Shown here: positions 5,776-13,614 of the stretch, piece by piece
How positions within the stretch are numbered: position 1 is the stretch's first letter
Layout: each line of letters opens with the position of its first letter
IMG/VR virus record: IMGVR_UViG_3300036781_000206
Coordinates: 1-25,839 of that record
Direction: 5' to 3' (one strand)
DNA length: 25,839 nucleotides
Origin: a virus
The notes under the pieces: model-generated
The model's input: only the letters and a program-made list of their open reading frames with translations
Told to the model about the DNA's origin: nothing
Database searches by the model: none
Position numbers and translations under genes: made by a program

Positions 5776-7382
5776 CCATTGACGCGATCGATAACGCCGA
5801 AAAGCGGTTTAAGCTAAACGTTAAGGCGCCCATGGTCACGGTGCAGGTGCGCCCCGATGTGTTCGCCGCGGCCGCCCCGCCGCCCGGCGTAGCGCCCAGC
5901 CACCAACTGCCCGAACGCGTACAAATCGCCATGGACTGGGCCGGCGGCCAGGTCGGTGGGCTAAATGGCGTAGCGCCTTACGGGTACAGCATTTACGGCG
6001 GCAACGACGGATGGTTGGGCTATCCCTACCTCGCCCAGCTGACGCAGCGCGCCGAGTATCGCCGCCCCGCCGAGATCCTGGCCAAGGAAATGACGCGCGA
6101 GTGGGTTAAGCTCAAATATCGCAACAACGAAAAGACACCGCCGCTTGGCGCGCAGCAACCACCTAAGCCCGGGGAGCCGGCCGACCCCGGCGCGCTGTTG
6201 AACGCCGTTGCGCCTGCCCTACAGCGTGACGACAAATTGGCCAAGCTGCGCGACGCCATGGAGAAATTCAGCGTTCAGAAGCTCTTTCAGCAGATGGTTG
6301 AAACCGAAGGCTATTTCGGCCGGGCGCAGTTGTATATCGACATAGCTGGTGCGCAAGAGAAACCGGGCGAGCTCAACACGCCGCTGATTGTCGACCCCCG
6401 CAAAATCAAGGCCGGCTCGTTGCGCGGCTTTACGCTGGTAGAACCGTTCTGGACCTATCCGGCCAACTACAATTCCGACAAACCGCTACGGCCCGACTTC
6501 TACCAGCCGCAAGCGTGGTTTGTCATGGGCGACACGGTGCACCGCTCCCGCATGCTGACGCTCGTTGCGCGCCCGGTGCCCGATATCCTTAAAGCGGCGT
6601 ATAGCTTCGGCGGCCTGTCGTTGTCGCAGATGGCCAAGCCATACGTCGACAACTGGTTGCGCACCCGGCAGTCGGTCAGCGACTTGGTGCACGCGTTCTC
6701 AACCATGGTGTTGAGCACCGACATGTCCGCCGAGATCGAGGAAGGCTGCGACTCGTCTAGCCTGCAAAACCGCGCAGCGCTGTTCAACCTCTTCCGCGAC
6801 AATAAGGGGTTGATGATCGTTGATAAGACCAACGAGACCCTGACCAACGTAGCGGTGCCGTTGGGGAGCCTGGACGAGTTGCAGGCGCAGAGCCAAGAGC
6901 ATATGGCCAGCGTCGTCGGCATCCCCCTCGTGATCCTGCTGGGCGTCACGCCGTCGGGCCTCAACGCCTCGTCGGACGGCGAGGTGCGCACCTTCTACGC
7001 CTGGATTAAGGCGCAGCAAGAGGCCCACCTGTCGGGACTGCTACGCACGGCGCTCGATATCATTCAGTTGAGCGAGTTTGGGGAGATCGACCCGAATATA
7101 ACGTTCGAGTGGGTGCCGTTGTGGCAGGTGAGCGAGAAAGAGGCCGCCGAGATCCGCAAGCTGGTTATCGAAGGCGACACGGCCCTAATCGACGCGGGCG
7201 CAGTGTCGCCGGAAGAAGTGCGCCAAAAAGTCGCCAATGACGAGGACATGGGTTACGGCGATATCGACCTGTCCGGGCCGCCACCTGAGCCACCCGTGAC
7301 GGAGCTCCCCGACGAATTTGGCGGTGGCTCTGGCGATACGCCAGGGGATGACGAGGGGCCGCCGGGTGGCGCAGACGCCTAA
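5772..7382 (+). CDS. Portal protein (DUF1073 type)
   Basis: The portal is the dodecameric gate at the capsid vertex through which DNA passes. The 536-residue protein shows the DUF1073 features: the YRRPAEILAKEMTREW helix near residues 95-115, the SFGGLSLSQMAKPYVDNWLR segment and following helix near 280-310, and the VVGIPLVILLGVTPSGLNAS motif near 380-400, followed by a long helical wing. The C-terminus is Pro/Gly/Asp-rich and disordered. It overlaps terL by ATGA, and the Mu gpF-like gene begins inside its 3' end, the common terminase-portal-gpF order. The open frame runs upstream to 5553, but only as an extension over terL. Confidence 0.88.
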   Translation: MTIDAIDNAEKRFKLNVKAPMVTVQVRPDVFAAAAPPPGVAPSHQLPERVQIAMDWAGGQVGGLNGVAPYGYSIYGGNDGWLGYPYLAQLTQRAEYRRPAEILAKEMTREWVKLKYRNNEKTPPLGAQQPPKPGEPADPGALLNAVAPALQRDDKLAKLRDAMEKFSVQKLFQQMVETEGYFGRAQLYIDIAGAQEKPGELNTPLIVDPRKIKAGSLRGFTLVEPFWTYPANYNSDKPLRPDFYQPQAWFVMGDTVHRSRMLTLVARPVPDILKAAYSFGGLSLSQMAKPYVDNWLRTRQSVSDLVHAFSTMVLSTDMSAEIEEGCDSSSLQNRAALFNLFRDNKGLMIVDKTNETLTNVAVPLGSLDELQAQSQEHMASVVGIPLVILLGVTPSGLNASSDGEVRTFYAWIKAQQEAHLSGLLRTALDIIQLSEFGEIDPNITFEWVPLWQVSEKEAAEIRKLVIEGDTALIDAGAVSPEEVRQKVANDEDMGYGDIDLSGPPPEPPVTELPDEFGGGSGDTPGDDEGPPGGADA

Positions 7383-8148
7383 AACGCTTACGCCTGTACG
7401 CCCCAACGCCGGCACCGAGGCGGCCTATCGCAAGGCGATCGATCGCCAGGTGCGCGACATGCAGGCGAGCGTCGAATACTGGCTGCGCGCCTCGTATCGC
7501 GCCAATCCGCCCGAGCTCGCGCACGACGCCTCGCCCGCCATTGAACTGCGTAACGCCGTGCGCCGCCTGGCGCGCCGCTGGCAACGTAATTTCGACGCCC
7601 TCGCCCCCAAGATGGCCGCCTATTTCGCCACGGCCGTGTCGAATCGCAGCGCCCACAGCATGCGGGCGACGATGCGTAAGGCGGGCTGGACCGTGCCGTT
7701 CAAGCCAACACGGGCGATGAACGACGCCTATCAGGCGACAATCGCCGAGAATGTGGGGCTCATTAAGTCGATCCCCAGCGAGTATTTCACCCAGGTTGAA
7801 GGCTTGGTGATGCGCAGCGTTCAGCAGGGCCAGGACTTGTCGCACCTCACCGACGAGCTCGAAAAGCGCTACGGCATAACGCGGCGCCGCGCGGCGTTCA
7901 TAGCGCGCGATCAGAACGACAAGGCCACGGCGACGTTCACGCGGGTGCGGCAGATCGAGGCTGGCGTAACCCACGCGATATGGGTGCATTCGGCCGGCGG
8001 ACGGGTGCCGCGGCCAAGCCATGTTGCCTTTAGCGGCGAACGGTACGACATAAGGCGGGGGGCGCTGATTGACGGCGCGCGTATCTGGCCGGGCGAGCTC
8101 CCAAACTGTCGGTGCGTATCGCGCCCTTGCATACCGGGATTTAGCTAA
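7348..8148 (+). CDS. Mu gpF-like head morphogenesis protein
   Basis: This is a minor capsid protein found next to the portal in many phages; it is thought to aid head assembly. The N-terminal half is helical and basic, and the C-terminal part has the gpF signature: an arginine/glutamine-rich IARDQNDKATATF helix, then HVAFSGERYDI and a closing WPGELPNCRCVSRPC motif. ATG 7348 is preferred, with GGGG directly before it; GTG 7324 and TTG 7318 are alternatives. It overlaps the portal gene by 35 bases and its TAA shares a base with the next ATG. Length is 266 residues. Confidence 0.82.
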   Translation: MTRGRRVAQTPKTLTPVRPNAGTEAAYRKAIDRQVRDMQASVEYWLRASYRANPPELAHDASPAIELRNAVRRLARRWQRNFDALAPKMAAYFATAVSNRSAHSMRATMRKAGWTVPFKPTRAMNDAYQATIAENVGLIKSIPSEYFTQVEGLVMRSVQQGQDLSHLTDELEKRYGITRRRAAFIARDQNDKATATFTRVRQIEAGVTHAIWVHSAGGRVPRPSHVAFSGERYDIRRGALIDGARIWPGELPNCRCVSRPCIPGFS

Positions 8149-8726
8149 TGGATGACCGTCTGAACCCCCACACTGCTACCAGCGCCGCGCTTGCCCGCGT
8201 GGGTGGCCTAGACGAGCGGTGCGCCGCAGAGGGCCGCTATTTCGTTGATTGCTTCGATGCCGACGGCAAGCTGAAATGGTCCGACTGGTTTGACAACACC
8301 GTTGTGACCGTCGGCAAGAACGCCATGTTGGGTTGGCTGTCCGCTTCGGCGTTCACCCAGGTTGGGCCGTTCATGGGGCTGATTAGCTCCGTCAGCTTCA
8401 CCGCCATCAGTGCGACCGACACCATGACCAGCCATGCCGGGTGGCTCGAGGCGGGCGCCACCAACGCGCCGACCTATACCGCGCCCCGCAAAACCTGCGT
8501 GTTCGCGGCGCCGTCAGCCGGCGCTGTAGCGCTCACCGCCGCCCTGGCCTACGCCATCACCGGCAGCGGCACGATTAAAGGCGCGTTTATCACGCTATCG
8601 ACCGGCGCCGTAGCGACCATCGACAACACCGCAGGGGTTCTATTCTCGGCGGGGCTGTTCGCCGGCGGCGACCGGGCGGTGCTGAGCGGCGACACCGTGA
8701 ACGTCAGCTATAGCTTGGCGCTCTAA
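8148..8726 (+). CDS. Putative phage virion protein, 192 aa
   Basis: The N-terminal part has a strand-rich stretch (GRYFVDCFDADGKLKWSDWF) and a TVGKNAMLGWLSA motif, then FMGLISSVSFTAISATDTMT and SHAGWLEAGATNAPTY. This combination recurs, from memory, in uncharacterised structural proteins encoded near tail fibre genes of contractile phages. The C-terminal half is Ala/Gly/Thr-rich with repeated beta strands (ALAYAITGSGTIKGAFITLS), as in trimeric or decoration proteins. No signal peptide or membrane span. It opens the block of fibre and lysis genes. A role in fibre attachment or virion decoration is inferred only from position and composition. Confidence 0.6.
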   Translation: MDDRLNPHTATSAALARVGGLDERCAAEGRYFVDCFDADGKLKWSDWFDNTVVTVGKNAMLGWLSASAFTQVGPFMGLISSVSFTAISATDTMTSHAGWLEAGATNAPTYTAPRKTCVFAAPSAGAVALTAALAYAITGSGTIKGAFITLSTGAVATIDNTAGVLFSAGLFAGGDRAVLSGDTVNVSYSLAL

Positions 8727-8747
8727 CCGCCAAAGGGGCCCTAGGCC

Positions 8748-10301
8748 ATGGCGACTATCACTGAGATTATACTTTACGCCGACTTTGTAGCGTCGGGCGG
8801 TCTCTTCACGCCTGCCGTAGCGATCCCCAACGGCACGGTTATTCGGTTCCACCTGCTTGATATCGGCGGCGACGGGAACAAAGGCTCAGGTGCGGCGGGC
8901 TCGCGCCGTAACGGGGGCAGCGGGGCCAGCGCATCCGGCAGCGATATCACCTATACCGGGTCGGCGATCCCTTACAATTTGCTCGCCCAGAGTGCGGGAC
9001 CTGGCCAAAGCTGGGTCGGCTCAACTTCCATCCTACTGACCAACTCGGGCCTAACCGCCAACGGATCGACGCAGGTGCTCGGCGGCGCAGCGGGCGTCGG
9101 CAACGTCTATGCTTACGCGGGCGGCGCGGGCAGCAGCAACGCCAGCGGGACGGGCGGCGGCGGCGGCGGCGGGTCGGCCGGCCCAGACGGTGCGGGCAGA
9201 AACGCAGGGTCGGTTGTCAGCAACGGTAACGGCGGCGGTGGGTCCGACGGCCTGCTGAGTACGGCGGCGGCGGGCAGCACCGGACCCACGGCGGGTGGCC
9301 AAGGCCCGCTAGGCACCGGCGCGGGCGCGCCTGGCGCGGGCGTCGACGGTTCAGATGGTGTCGACGGCGCGGGCGGCGGCGGCACGTCAGGCGGCGCCAA
9401 CAAAGGTGGCAACGGCGGCACCTACCAACTGTTCACCGCAACGCACGGGACAAACGCAGGTCTAACCGTTGGCCCGGGCGGCGGCGGCGGCGGGGCCAAG
9501 GCGGGGCAAGGTGGGCTTGGTGGTCCAGGCGGCGGCGGCGGTGGCGGCCAGGGCACAGGCGGGGCCATCGGCGGCTTCGCCTACATCGTCGCGGTCTATT
9601 CGACCGGCGGCACGAGCTACAACGTCACCGTCGCCGAGACGGGTGCGGCGGTCGATACGCTCACCACCACCGCCACACTGGGCAGCGCCCTTAGCGAGAC
9701 GGGCGCGGCGGTTGACACCACCAATTCCGTCGCGGTGCACCCCGCCAGCGTCAGCGACGCCCTGGCCGCGGTCGACACCGTGGGCTCGAGCGCCATCCAC
9801 CCCGTGACCGTCACGGAGGCCGCGAACGCCACCGATACGCTCGCCACCACCGCATCGCTGGGCGGCGCAGTCAATGAGGTGGGCGCGGCGGTCGATACAG
9901 TGTCGACGGGCGGCGGGACGGTCTATGCGGTGTCGGTGGTTGAGGCGGCCGCAGCGCTCGACACCGTGGGCTCGAGCGCCATCCACCCCGCCGGCCTCAG
10001 TGATACCCTGGCCGCGGTCGACACCGCCAGTGCACGCGCCACCTACCCGTCAGCCGTCGTTGAGGCGAGCGCGGCGGTCGATATAGTCGCTACGACCGGC
10101 GGGACGGTCTATGCGGTGAGCCTGGCGGAAGCGGCGCACGCCCAGGACACCCTGAGTGCCACCACCGGCCCCGTGCCCCCGCCCCAGCCACCGCGCTTGG
10201 TTAAGGCCGCCGCCTTCCCCCGATTCGCGCGGGCTTCCGCCTCCCCGCGTTTCGCGTATGCTCGCGCTTTCCCGCGACGCGTTGTGGCCAGGGGGCGCTG
10301 A
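8748..10301 (+). CDS. Glycine-rich, repeat-containing tail fibre-like protein, 517 aa
   Basis: Three parts are visible. Residues 1-40 form strands (MATITEIILYADFVASGGLF). Residues 42-285 are dominated by Gly, with runs of seven glycines near 140, 240 and 265; this is the composition of glycine-rich phage adhesins (Gly_rich_2-type, and polyglycine II-type receptor tips such as T-even gp38). Residues 294-475 hold nine units of about 20 residues with an E/D-x3-A-A-x-D-T core. The last 30 residues are basic with three A-x-PR motifs (AFPRFARASASPRFAYARAF). A ribosome site AAGGGG lies before ATG 8748. The next gene is adaptor-like, so this is likely a receptor-binding or fibre subunit, by composition and context. 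Confidence 0.65.
   Translation: MATITEIILYADFVASGGLFTPAVAIPNGTVIRFHLLDIGGDGNKGSGAAGSRRNGGSGASASGSDITYTGSAIPYNLLAQSAGPGQSWVGSTSILLTNSGLTANGSTQVLGGAAGVGNVYAYAGGAGSSNASGTGGGGGGGSAGPDGAGRNAGSVVSNGNGGGGSDGLLSTAAAGSTGPTAGGQGPLGTGAGAPGAGVDGSDGVDGAGGGGTSGGANKGGNGGTYQLFTATHGTNAGLTVGPGGGGGGAKAGQGGLGGPGGGGGGGQGTGGAIGGFAYIVAVYSTGGTSYNVTVAETGAAVDTLTTTATLGSALSETGAAVDTTNSVAVHPASVSDALAAVDTVGSSAIHPVTVTEAANATDTLATTASLGGAVNEVGAAVDTVSTGGGTVYAVSVVEAAAALDTVGSSAIHPAGLSDTLAAVDTASARATYPSAVVEASAAVDIVATTGGTVYAVSLAEAAHAQDTLSATTGPVPPPQPPRLVKAAAFPRFARASASPRFAYARAFPRRVVARGR
9627..10172 (+). repeat. Nine ~20-residue repeats and a 186-bp higher-order repeat
   Basis: The coding tract repeats the core (S/T/A)-V-x-E/D-x3-A-A-x-D-T about every 60 bp. 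Two longer exact matches are offset by 186 bp (62 codons): 9772-9804 with 9958-9990, and 9911-9932 with 10097-10118. This shows duplication of a three-unit block after the single units had diverged. Confidence 0.75.
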
Positions 10302-10304
10302 CAG

Positions 10305-10598
10305 ATGCCGTTTTACCCAATTGATGAGGCTAAAGCCGACATAGCGGTGCTGAACCTAGGCATCGACTGGGCGGATTTTCTTGTCACCGAGACGATCACC
10401 GGCGCCACGATTACGCTATGTGCAGATGACACATCGGGCGTCACGCTGGGCGCTGCGGCCTTCAACGCCACCGAGTCGTTTTGCTTGGTGTCCGGCGGCA
10501 TTATCGGCGCTACGGCCAAAATCGAGCACGTCATTACGACGAGCACCGGGGAGATCCAGCCCGGCACGTTGCTGCTGCAAATTGCCGCCGCGTGCTGA
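10305..10598 (+). CDS. Fibre-tail adaptor-like protein, 97 aa
   Basis: This small all-beta protein shows the layout of short phage proteins called fibre-tail adaptors: a tryptophan/aspartate stretch (LGIDWADFLVTETITGATIT), a turn-rich middle (DDTSGVTLGAAAF), a conserved LVSGGIIGATAKIEHVITTS stretch and a final strand. Such proteins adopt an Ig-like fold and are usually encoded beside tail fibre genes. It begins four bases after the stop of the glycine-rich fibre-like gene. The likely role is to join that fibre to the baseplate, inferred from fold pattern and location. Two cysteines besides the C-terminal one have no evident metal-site spacing. Confidence 0.55.
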   Translation: MPFYPIDEAKADIAVLNLGIDWADFLVTETITGATITLCADDTSGVTLGAAAFNATESFCLVSGGIIGATAKIEHVITTSTGEIQPGTLLLQIAAAC

Positions 10599-10666
10599 GC
10601 TAGACAGATTCCAGCAACACCCATAACGTCCCCGTCAACACCGTGACCTTTACCGTGGGTGATTCG

Positions 10667-11863
10667 ATGGGCCGTCTTTATGCTTTTTTGCTGATACTTC
10701 TGTTCTGCGCGGCGCCCGGCGCGTCGTATGCCGACAGTCGGCCGCACGACAATCTGGAATTTCCTAAGCCGCCGGCCACAAGTGCGGTGGTGGGGTCTCC
10801 GACCAACGGCATGTTCAAATGGCTGAACGGCCAGACGGGGCCGATTAGCGGCCTCAACGTTCACGATGCGACGGTTTACACAAATCGAATTGGTGTCCTG
10901 ATCGATAAGTGCACGGTGGTCGCCAACGGGTGCACGGGCGAAATTCCGGCAAATGGCTCGATCAAGAACACGAGTTTTACCCTGAACGCCCCCGCCACGG
11001 GGTCAAACCTGCCCGTCGCGGTGTCGATCATCAACGGCCACAACATCGTCTTGGACGGCGTGTCGTCGCATCATTTTTTTATGGCGCCCAGTTCCGGCTA
11101 CGGCAACGGCGACAATTTCTCAACGGAGCGCGGGAACGCGGCTCTAGGCACGGGCGCATATAATATCACCTACCGCAACACCTGGGCGGATGGCGCGACT
11201 GATGGAAATTACGACTTCAAAGGTGACGCGGTGGTGTTCGATAACGCCCGGGGGAACGATGGCGATATTTGTATTCGCGCCTGGGGCCACGGGAGCGGCA
11301 TCAGCACCTTTTGGTGTCAGCGTTGGGGGCCAAGCTCGCGCGGGTCGGCCTTCCAGGTCATCAAGTTGCCGGGGTCGAACGGCACAAAGGGATACCTGAA
11401 TCTTTCTGTCGCCCACGTTGAGGCTACGCCAGGCACGATACAGAAATTTGCCAACCTGCACTATACCGGCGCGACCTTGATTATCGGCAAGTGCTGGGGT
11501 CCGATGCCCGCGAACGACGGCAAGAACAAGCTGGTGACCTATGAAGACGGCGCGACGCCCGCCAACACGACGTTGCAGCTGGGCCCGGGCTGCAGGCTCG
11601 GCGACAACTACCCCGACCCCGCCGCGGCGACCGCGCCGCCAGCGATCGACCCGCCGCCCGTCGTGGCCGCGCCCATTCCGCTCTTCTGGCCCAGCACGGT
11701 CGCCTTGGTCGATAAGACGCCCGGTGACGGCAAGCTGACCATTTCCACCACCGCCAATTGGCACGCCCTTGGCGCTCGCGGCCCCGTGACCGTCAACACG
11801 CCGCCCGTGCCGTGCGCCGGCCCTAAGGGCGCGCCCGGGCTCTGCTACACGATGGCGCAGTAG
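10667..11863 (+). CDS. Secreted, cysteine-paired beta-helix-like protein, 398 aa
   Basis: The ATG at 10667 gives a textbook Sec signal peptide: MGRLYAFLLILLFCAAPGAS followed by YA, with cleavage expected after SYA before DSRP. A GTG at 10643 would add eight residues before the signal. The mature part has many short strands and asparagine/glycine turns (NITYRNTWADGATDGNYDFK, SIINGHNIVLDGVSS), typical of right-handed beta-helix proteins such as pectate lyase-like fibres. Cysteines come in close pairs (CTVVANGC, a pair 15 residues apart, CWG...PGC, CAGPKGAPGLC), which fits disulfides outside the cytoplasm. The C-terminal 80 residues are Pro/Ala-rich. A Sec signal on a protein in a fibre block is unusual. 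It could be a surface-modifying or exclusion protein or a polysaccharide-binding protein; no catalytic motif is identified. Confidence 0.65.
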   Translation: MGRLYAFLLILLFCAAPGASYADSRPHDNLEFPKPPATSAVVGSPTNGMFKWLNGQTGPISGLNVHDATVYTNRIGVLIDKCTVVANGCTGEIPANGSIKNTSFTLNAPATGSNLPVAVSIINGHNIVLDGVSSHHFFMAPSSGYGNGDNFSTERGNAALGTGAYNITYRNTWADGATDGNYDFKGDAVVFDNARGNDGDICIRAWGHGSGISTFWCQRWGPSSRGSAFQVIKLPGSNGTKGYLNLSVAHVEATPGTIQKFANLHYTGATLIIGKCWGPMPANDGKNKLVTYEDGATPANTTLQLGPGCRLGDNYPDPAAATAPPAIDPPPVVAAPIPLFWPSTVALVDKTPGDGKLTISTTANWHALGARGPVTVNTPPVPCAGPKGAPGLCYTMAQ

Positions 11864-11929
11864 GTCGACTAGATGACAGACGCAGGCCCGAATCGATCAG
11901 TAAGCGGGGAACGGCGGGAGGGGGTACGC

Positions 11930-12151
11930 ATGACGTTAGATCGGGCGGGAAAACTCGTTGGTATCGGTATGGCGTGCATCGCCTTATTTGGATCCGGCGC
12001 GGGCGCGGCGGTCACGGTGGGGGTCAATAACCAACGCCTAGACGCCGTGGAAAAGAAGGTCGCCGAGTACGGCACCGACCATGACCAGATTATCACGATG
12101 GCGGCCAACATCGCCTGGATAACGCGCGCCATGGGGGGAAGCCCGAAATGA
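11930..12151 (+). CDS. Small membrane protein with coiled-coil tail, 73 aa (possible lysis protein)
   Basis: ATG 11930 has a strong ribosome site (GGAGGGGG, a few bases upstream). An in-frame ATG at 11873 would give a 92-residue form with a charged N-terminal extension, raising the possibility of two products. Residues 10-32 (VGIGMACIALFGSGAGAAVT) form one membrane span, then comes a short heptad-type stretch (NNQRLDAVEKKVAEYGTDHD). It precedes the holin candidate with an ATGA overlap, so it probably belongs to the lysis cassette. One-span proteins with a coiled tail in this position can be antiholins or accessory holins; this is inference. Confidence 0.6.
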   Translation: MTLDRAGKLVGIGMACIALFGSGAGAAVTVGVNNQRLDAVEKKVAEYGTDHDQIITMAANIAWITRAMGGSPK

Positions 12152-12411
12152 TTCCGTCGCAGATCACGGTTGGCGCAAGCGGCGTTCCGCAGGCGGCGGG
12201 GTCAAACCTGCGCGTCGCCCTGATGCTGTTCGGGGCCTGGGCCGTCGGCCGGGGGTGGTTCAAACAAGACACCATCGACATGGTGGTGCCTATCGCTCTG
12301 ATCGCGGTGCCCTGGGCGTGGGGCCAGGTCAAAGGCTGGACGACCCATCGTAAGCTCGCCTCGATCGCCGCGGACCCCCGCGTGCCCGACGCGGTGGCGA
12401 CGATCAAATGA
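12148..12411 (+). CDS. Holin candidate, 87 aa
   Basis: The protein has two hydrophobic stretches, residues 21-37 (LRVALMLFGAWAVGRGWF) and 44-61 (MVVPIALIAVPWAWGQVKGW), followed by a basic/polar tail (THRKLASIAADPRVPDAVAT). The size, two spans and the GRGW...D connector are like the Pam3-gp28-type putative holins. Holins open the inner membrane at lysis to release the endolysin. The gene sits directly before an M15 peptidase gene, overlapping as ATGA (12408-12411), and has GGGGGGAAG before its own ATG. Confidence 0.7.
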   Translation: MIPSQITVGASGVPQAAGSNLRVALMLFGAWAVGRGWFKQDTIDMVVPIALIAVPWAWGQVKGWTTHRKLASIAADPRVPDAVATIK

Positions 12412-12842
12412 CCCTGTTGTCGCCGCACTTCAGCTTTGACGAGCTCACCTTTACGCAGCACCACACGCTCGACAACACCCCGCCGCCGGCCATCGTGCCG
12501 CACTTGTCGGTGCTGGCCCAGGGGCTCGAGGCGGTGCGCCACGTCCTGGGGGACCTACCCGTGCGCATTAATAGCGGCTACCGCTCGCCCGAGGTAAACG
12601 CCGCAGTCGGCGGGGCCTGGGACAGCGCCCACATGCAGGGTTTCGCTGCCGACTTTGTGTGCCCGCAATTCGGTGACCCGCTGGCCATCTGTCACCGCAT
12701 GACGCAAGGTGACCTTAAGTTTGATCAGGTGATCGAAGAAGGAACATGGGTTCATATCTCTTTCGCGCCAAAGATGCGGCAGCAGGTGCTTACCAAATCT
12801 GGCGCCGGCTACACGCCTGGCTTAACCAACGACCTACCCTAA
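12408..12842 (+). CDS. Endolysin, M15-type zinc peptidase
   Basis: The 144-residue protein is a single M15 (D-Ala-D-Ala carboxypeptidase/endopeptidase) domain. The signature SAHMQGFAAD at 73-82 supplies zinc ligands H75 and D82, and WVHIS at 114-118 supplies the third ligand H116, with E110 or E111 as catalytic acid. An upstream NSGYRSPEVNAAVGG segment (55-69) is also typical of the family. It would cleave peptide cross-bridges of peptidoglycan. No signal peptide is present, so it should depend on the adjacent holin for release. The gene is within the lysis cassette, before the spanin pair. Confidence 0.88.
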   Translation: MTLLSPHFSFDELTFTQHHTLDNTPPPAIVPHLSVLAQGLEAVRHVLGDLPVRINSGYRSPEVNAAVGGAWDSAHMQGFAADFVCPQFGDPLAICHRMTQGDLKFDQVIEEGTWVHISFAPKMRQQVLTKSGAGYTPGLTNDLP

Positions 12843-12865
12843 CCCCTACTTTGGAGACTGCCCTT

Positions 12866-13351
12866 ATGTCCGACGTATCCGTTACATTTCACAACGCGCT
12901 GAGCTTACTGGCCGGCACGTCGACCTTTGCGCAAGTTCGCGACAGCGAGATTGCCTTGTTTAAAAAGGACGTCGGCAAGCTGCCGGCCACGGCGCAGGCT
13001 TTCGTCAACGCCTCGATTGATAGCCTGCAGGTCGGCCTGTCGGCCCTCGTCGGCGCAGGGCAATCGGCAATCGGCCCGTTCCTGGCGGAATCCGTCGACG
13101 CCCAGGCCACCGACGTGCTCAACCTGCTGGCCAAGCTCGGCGTGCCCACGGGCGGCGCGCTGCTGCAACCCGCCGAGCGCGCGGCGCTGCAGGCGGTAAT
13201 TACGGGGCTGAAGGCGGGCCTCGATCGCGTCGGAATCCAGATCGCCACCAACGGCACCGTGACCGTCGCCGAAAAGCCGGCTGTTCTTTCCCAACCGGGG
13301 GTGGCGCCGGTCGCTCTTCCCGTCTTGGTTAACACGGCGGGCGCCCTCTAG
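12866..13351 (+). CDS. Hypothetical protein in lysis cassette, 161 aa
   Basis: The ATG at 12866 has GGAG eight to eleven bases upstream; the open frame begins earlier at 12746, but only inside the endolysin gene. The product is almost entirely helical and rich in Ala, Leu and Val, with no signal peptide and no convincing membrane span. Residues 10-130 resemble an amphipathic helical bundle, followed by a Pro/Val-rich C-terminus (AVLSQPGVAPVALPVLVN). It lies between the endolysin and the spanins and shares one base with the i-spanin start, so expression late in infection is likely. No family is recognised. Confidence 0.6.
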   Translation: MSDVSVTFHNALSLLAGTSTFAQVRDSEIALFKKDVGKLPATAQAFVNASIDSLQVGLSALVGAGQSAIGPFLAESVDAQATDVLNLLAKLGVPTGGALLQPAERAALQAVITGLKAGLDRVGIQIATNGTVTVAEKPAVLSQPGVAPVALPVLVNTAGAL

Positions 13352-13614
13352 TGTGGGGCGGGCTCGCAAAGCTTATCGGCTGGCTGTTCGGTAAGCTTTG
13401 CGGCGTGCCGCCCGTCTCGGCGGAACAACAGCTAGGCCAGGCCAAGAGCCAGGTGGCGCAGGAGGCGCAAGCTAATGACCAGTTACAGGTTGCCGCTCGG
13501 GCTCGCGCTGCTGCTGACGCTCAACGCGTGCGCGATGGTCCCCACGCCGGGGACGTCACCACCGACCCTAACGCCGCCATCAACCGCAATCCCGACAACC
13601 ACTTCCGCGACTAG
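13351..13614 (+). CDS. Inner-membrane spanin (Rz-like), 87 aa
   Basis: GTG 13351 overlaps the preceding TAG. The N-terminal hydrophobic anchor (GLAKLIGWLFGKLCGVPPVS) is followed by an Ala/Gln-rich coiled coil (EQQLGQAKSQVAQEAQANDQ onward) and a polar tail. That is the architecture of a small i-spanin, which links through the periplasm to an outer-membrane lipoprotein and fuses the two membranes at the end of lysis. The partner is encoded in a different frame within its 3' half, as in lambda Rz/Rz1. The protein is short for the class and the anchor is brief. Confidence 0.65.
   Translation: MWGGLAKLIGWLFGKLCGVPPVSAEQQLGQAKSQVAQEAQANDQLQVAARARAAADAQRVRDGPHAGDVTTDPNAAINRNPDNHFRD

Noticed and set aside
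5772-7382. Anti-CBASS function for the DUF1073 protein
   Set aside because: The family name has been linked to Acb1-like proteins, but this protein is portal-length, lies between terL and the gpF gene, and I see no Acb1-type phosphodiesterase His motifs.
7165-8022. 285-codon minus-strand frame opposite the portal and gpF genes
   Set aside because: Shadow frame with Arg/His/Gly-rich composition; it covers two well-supported genes.
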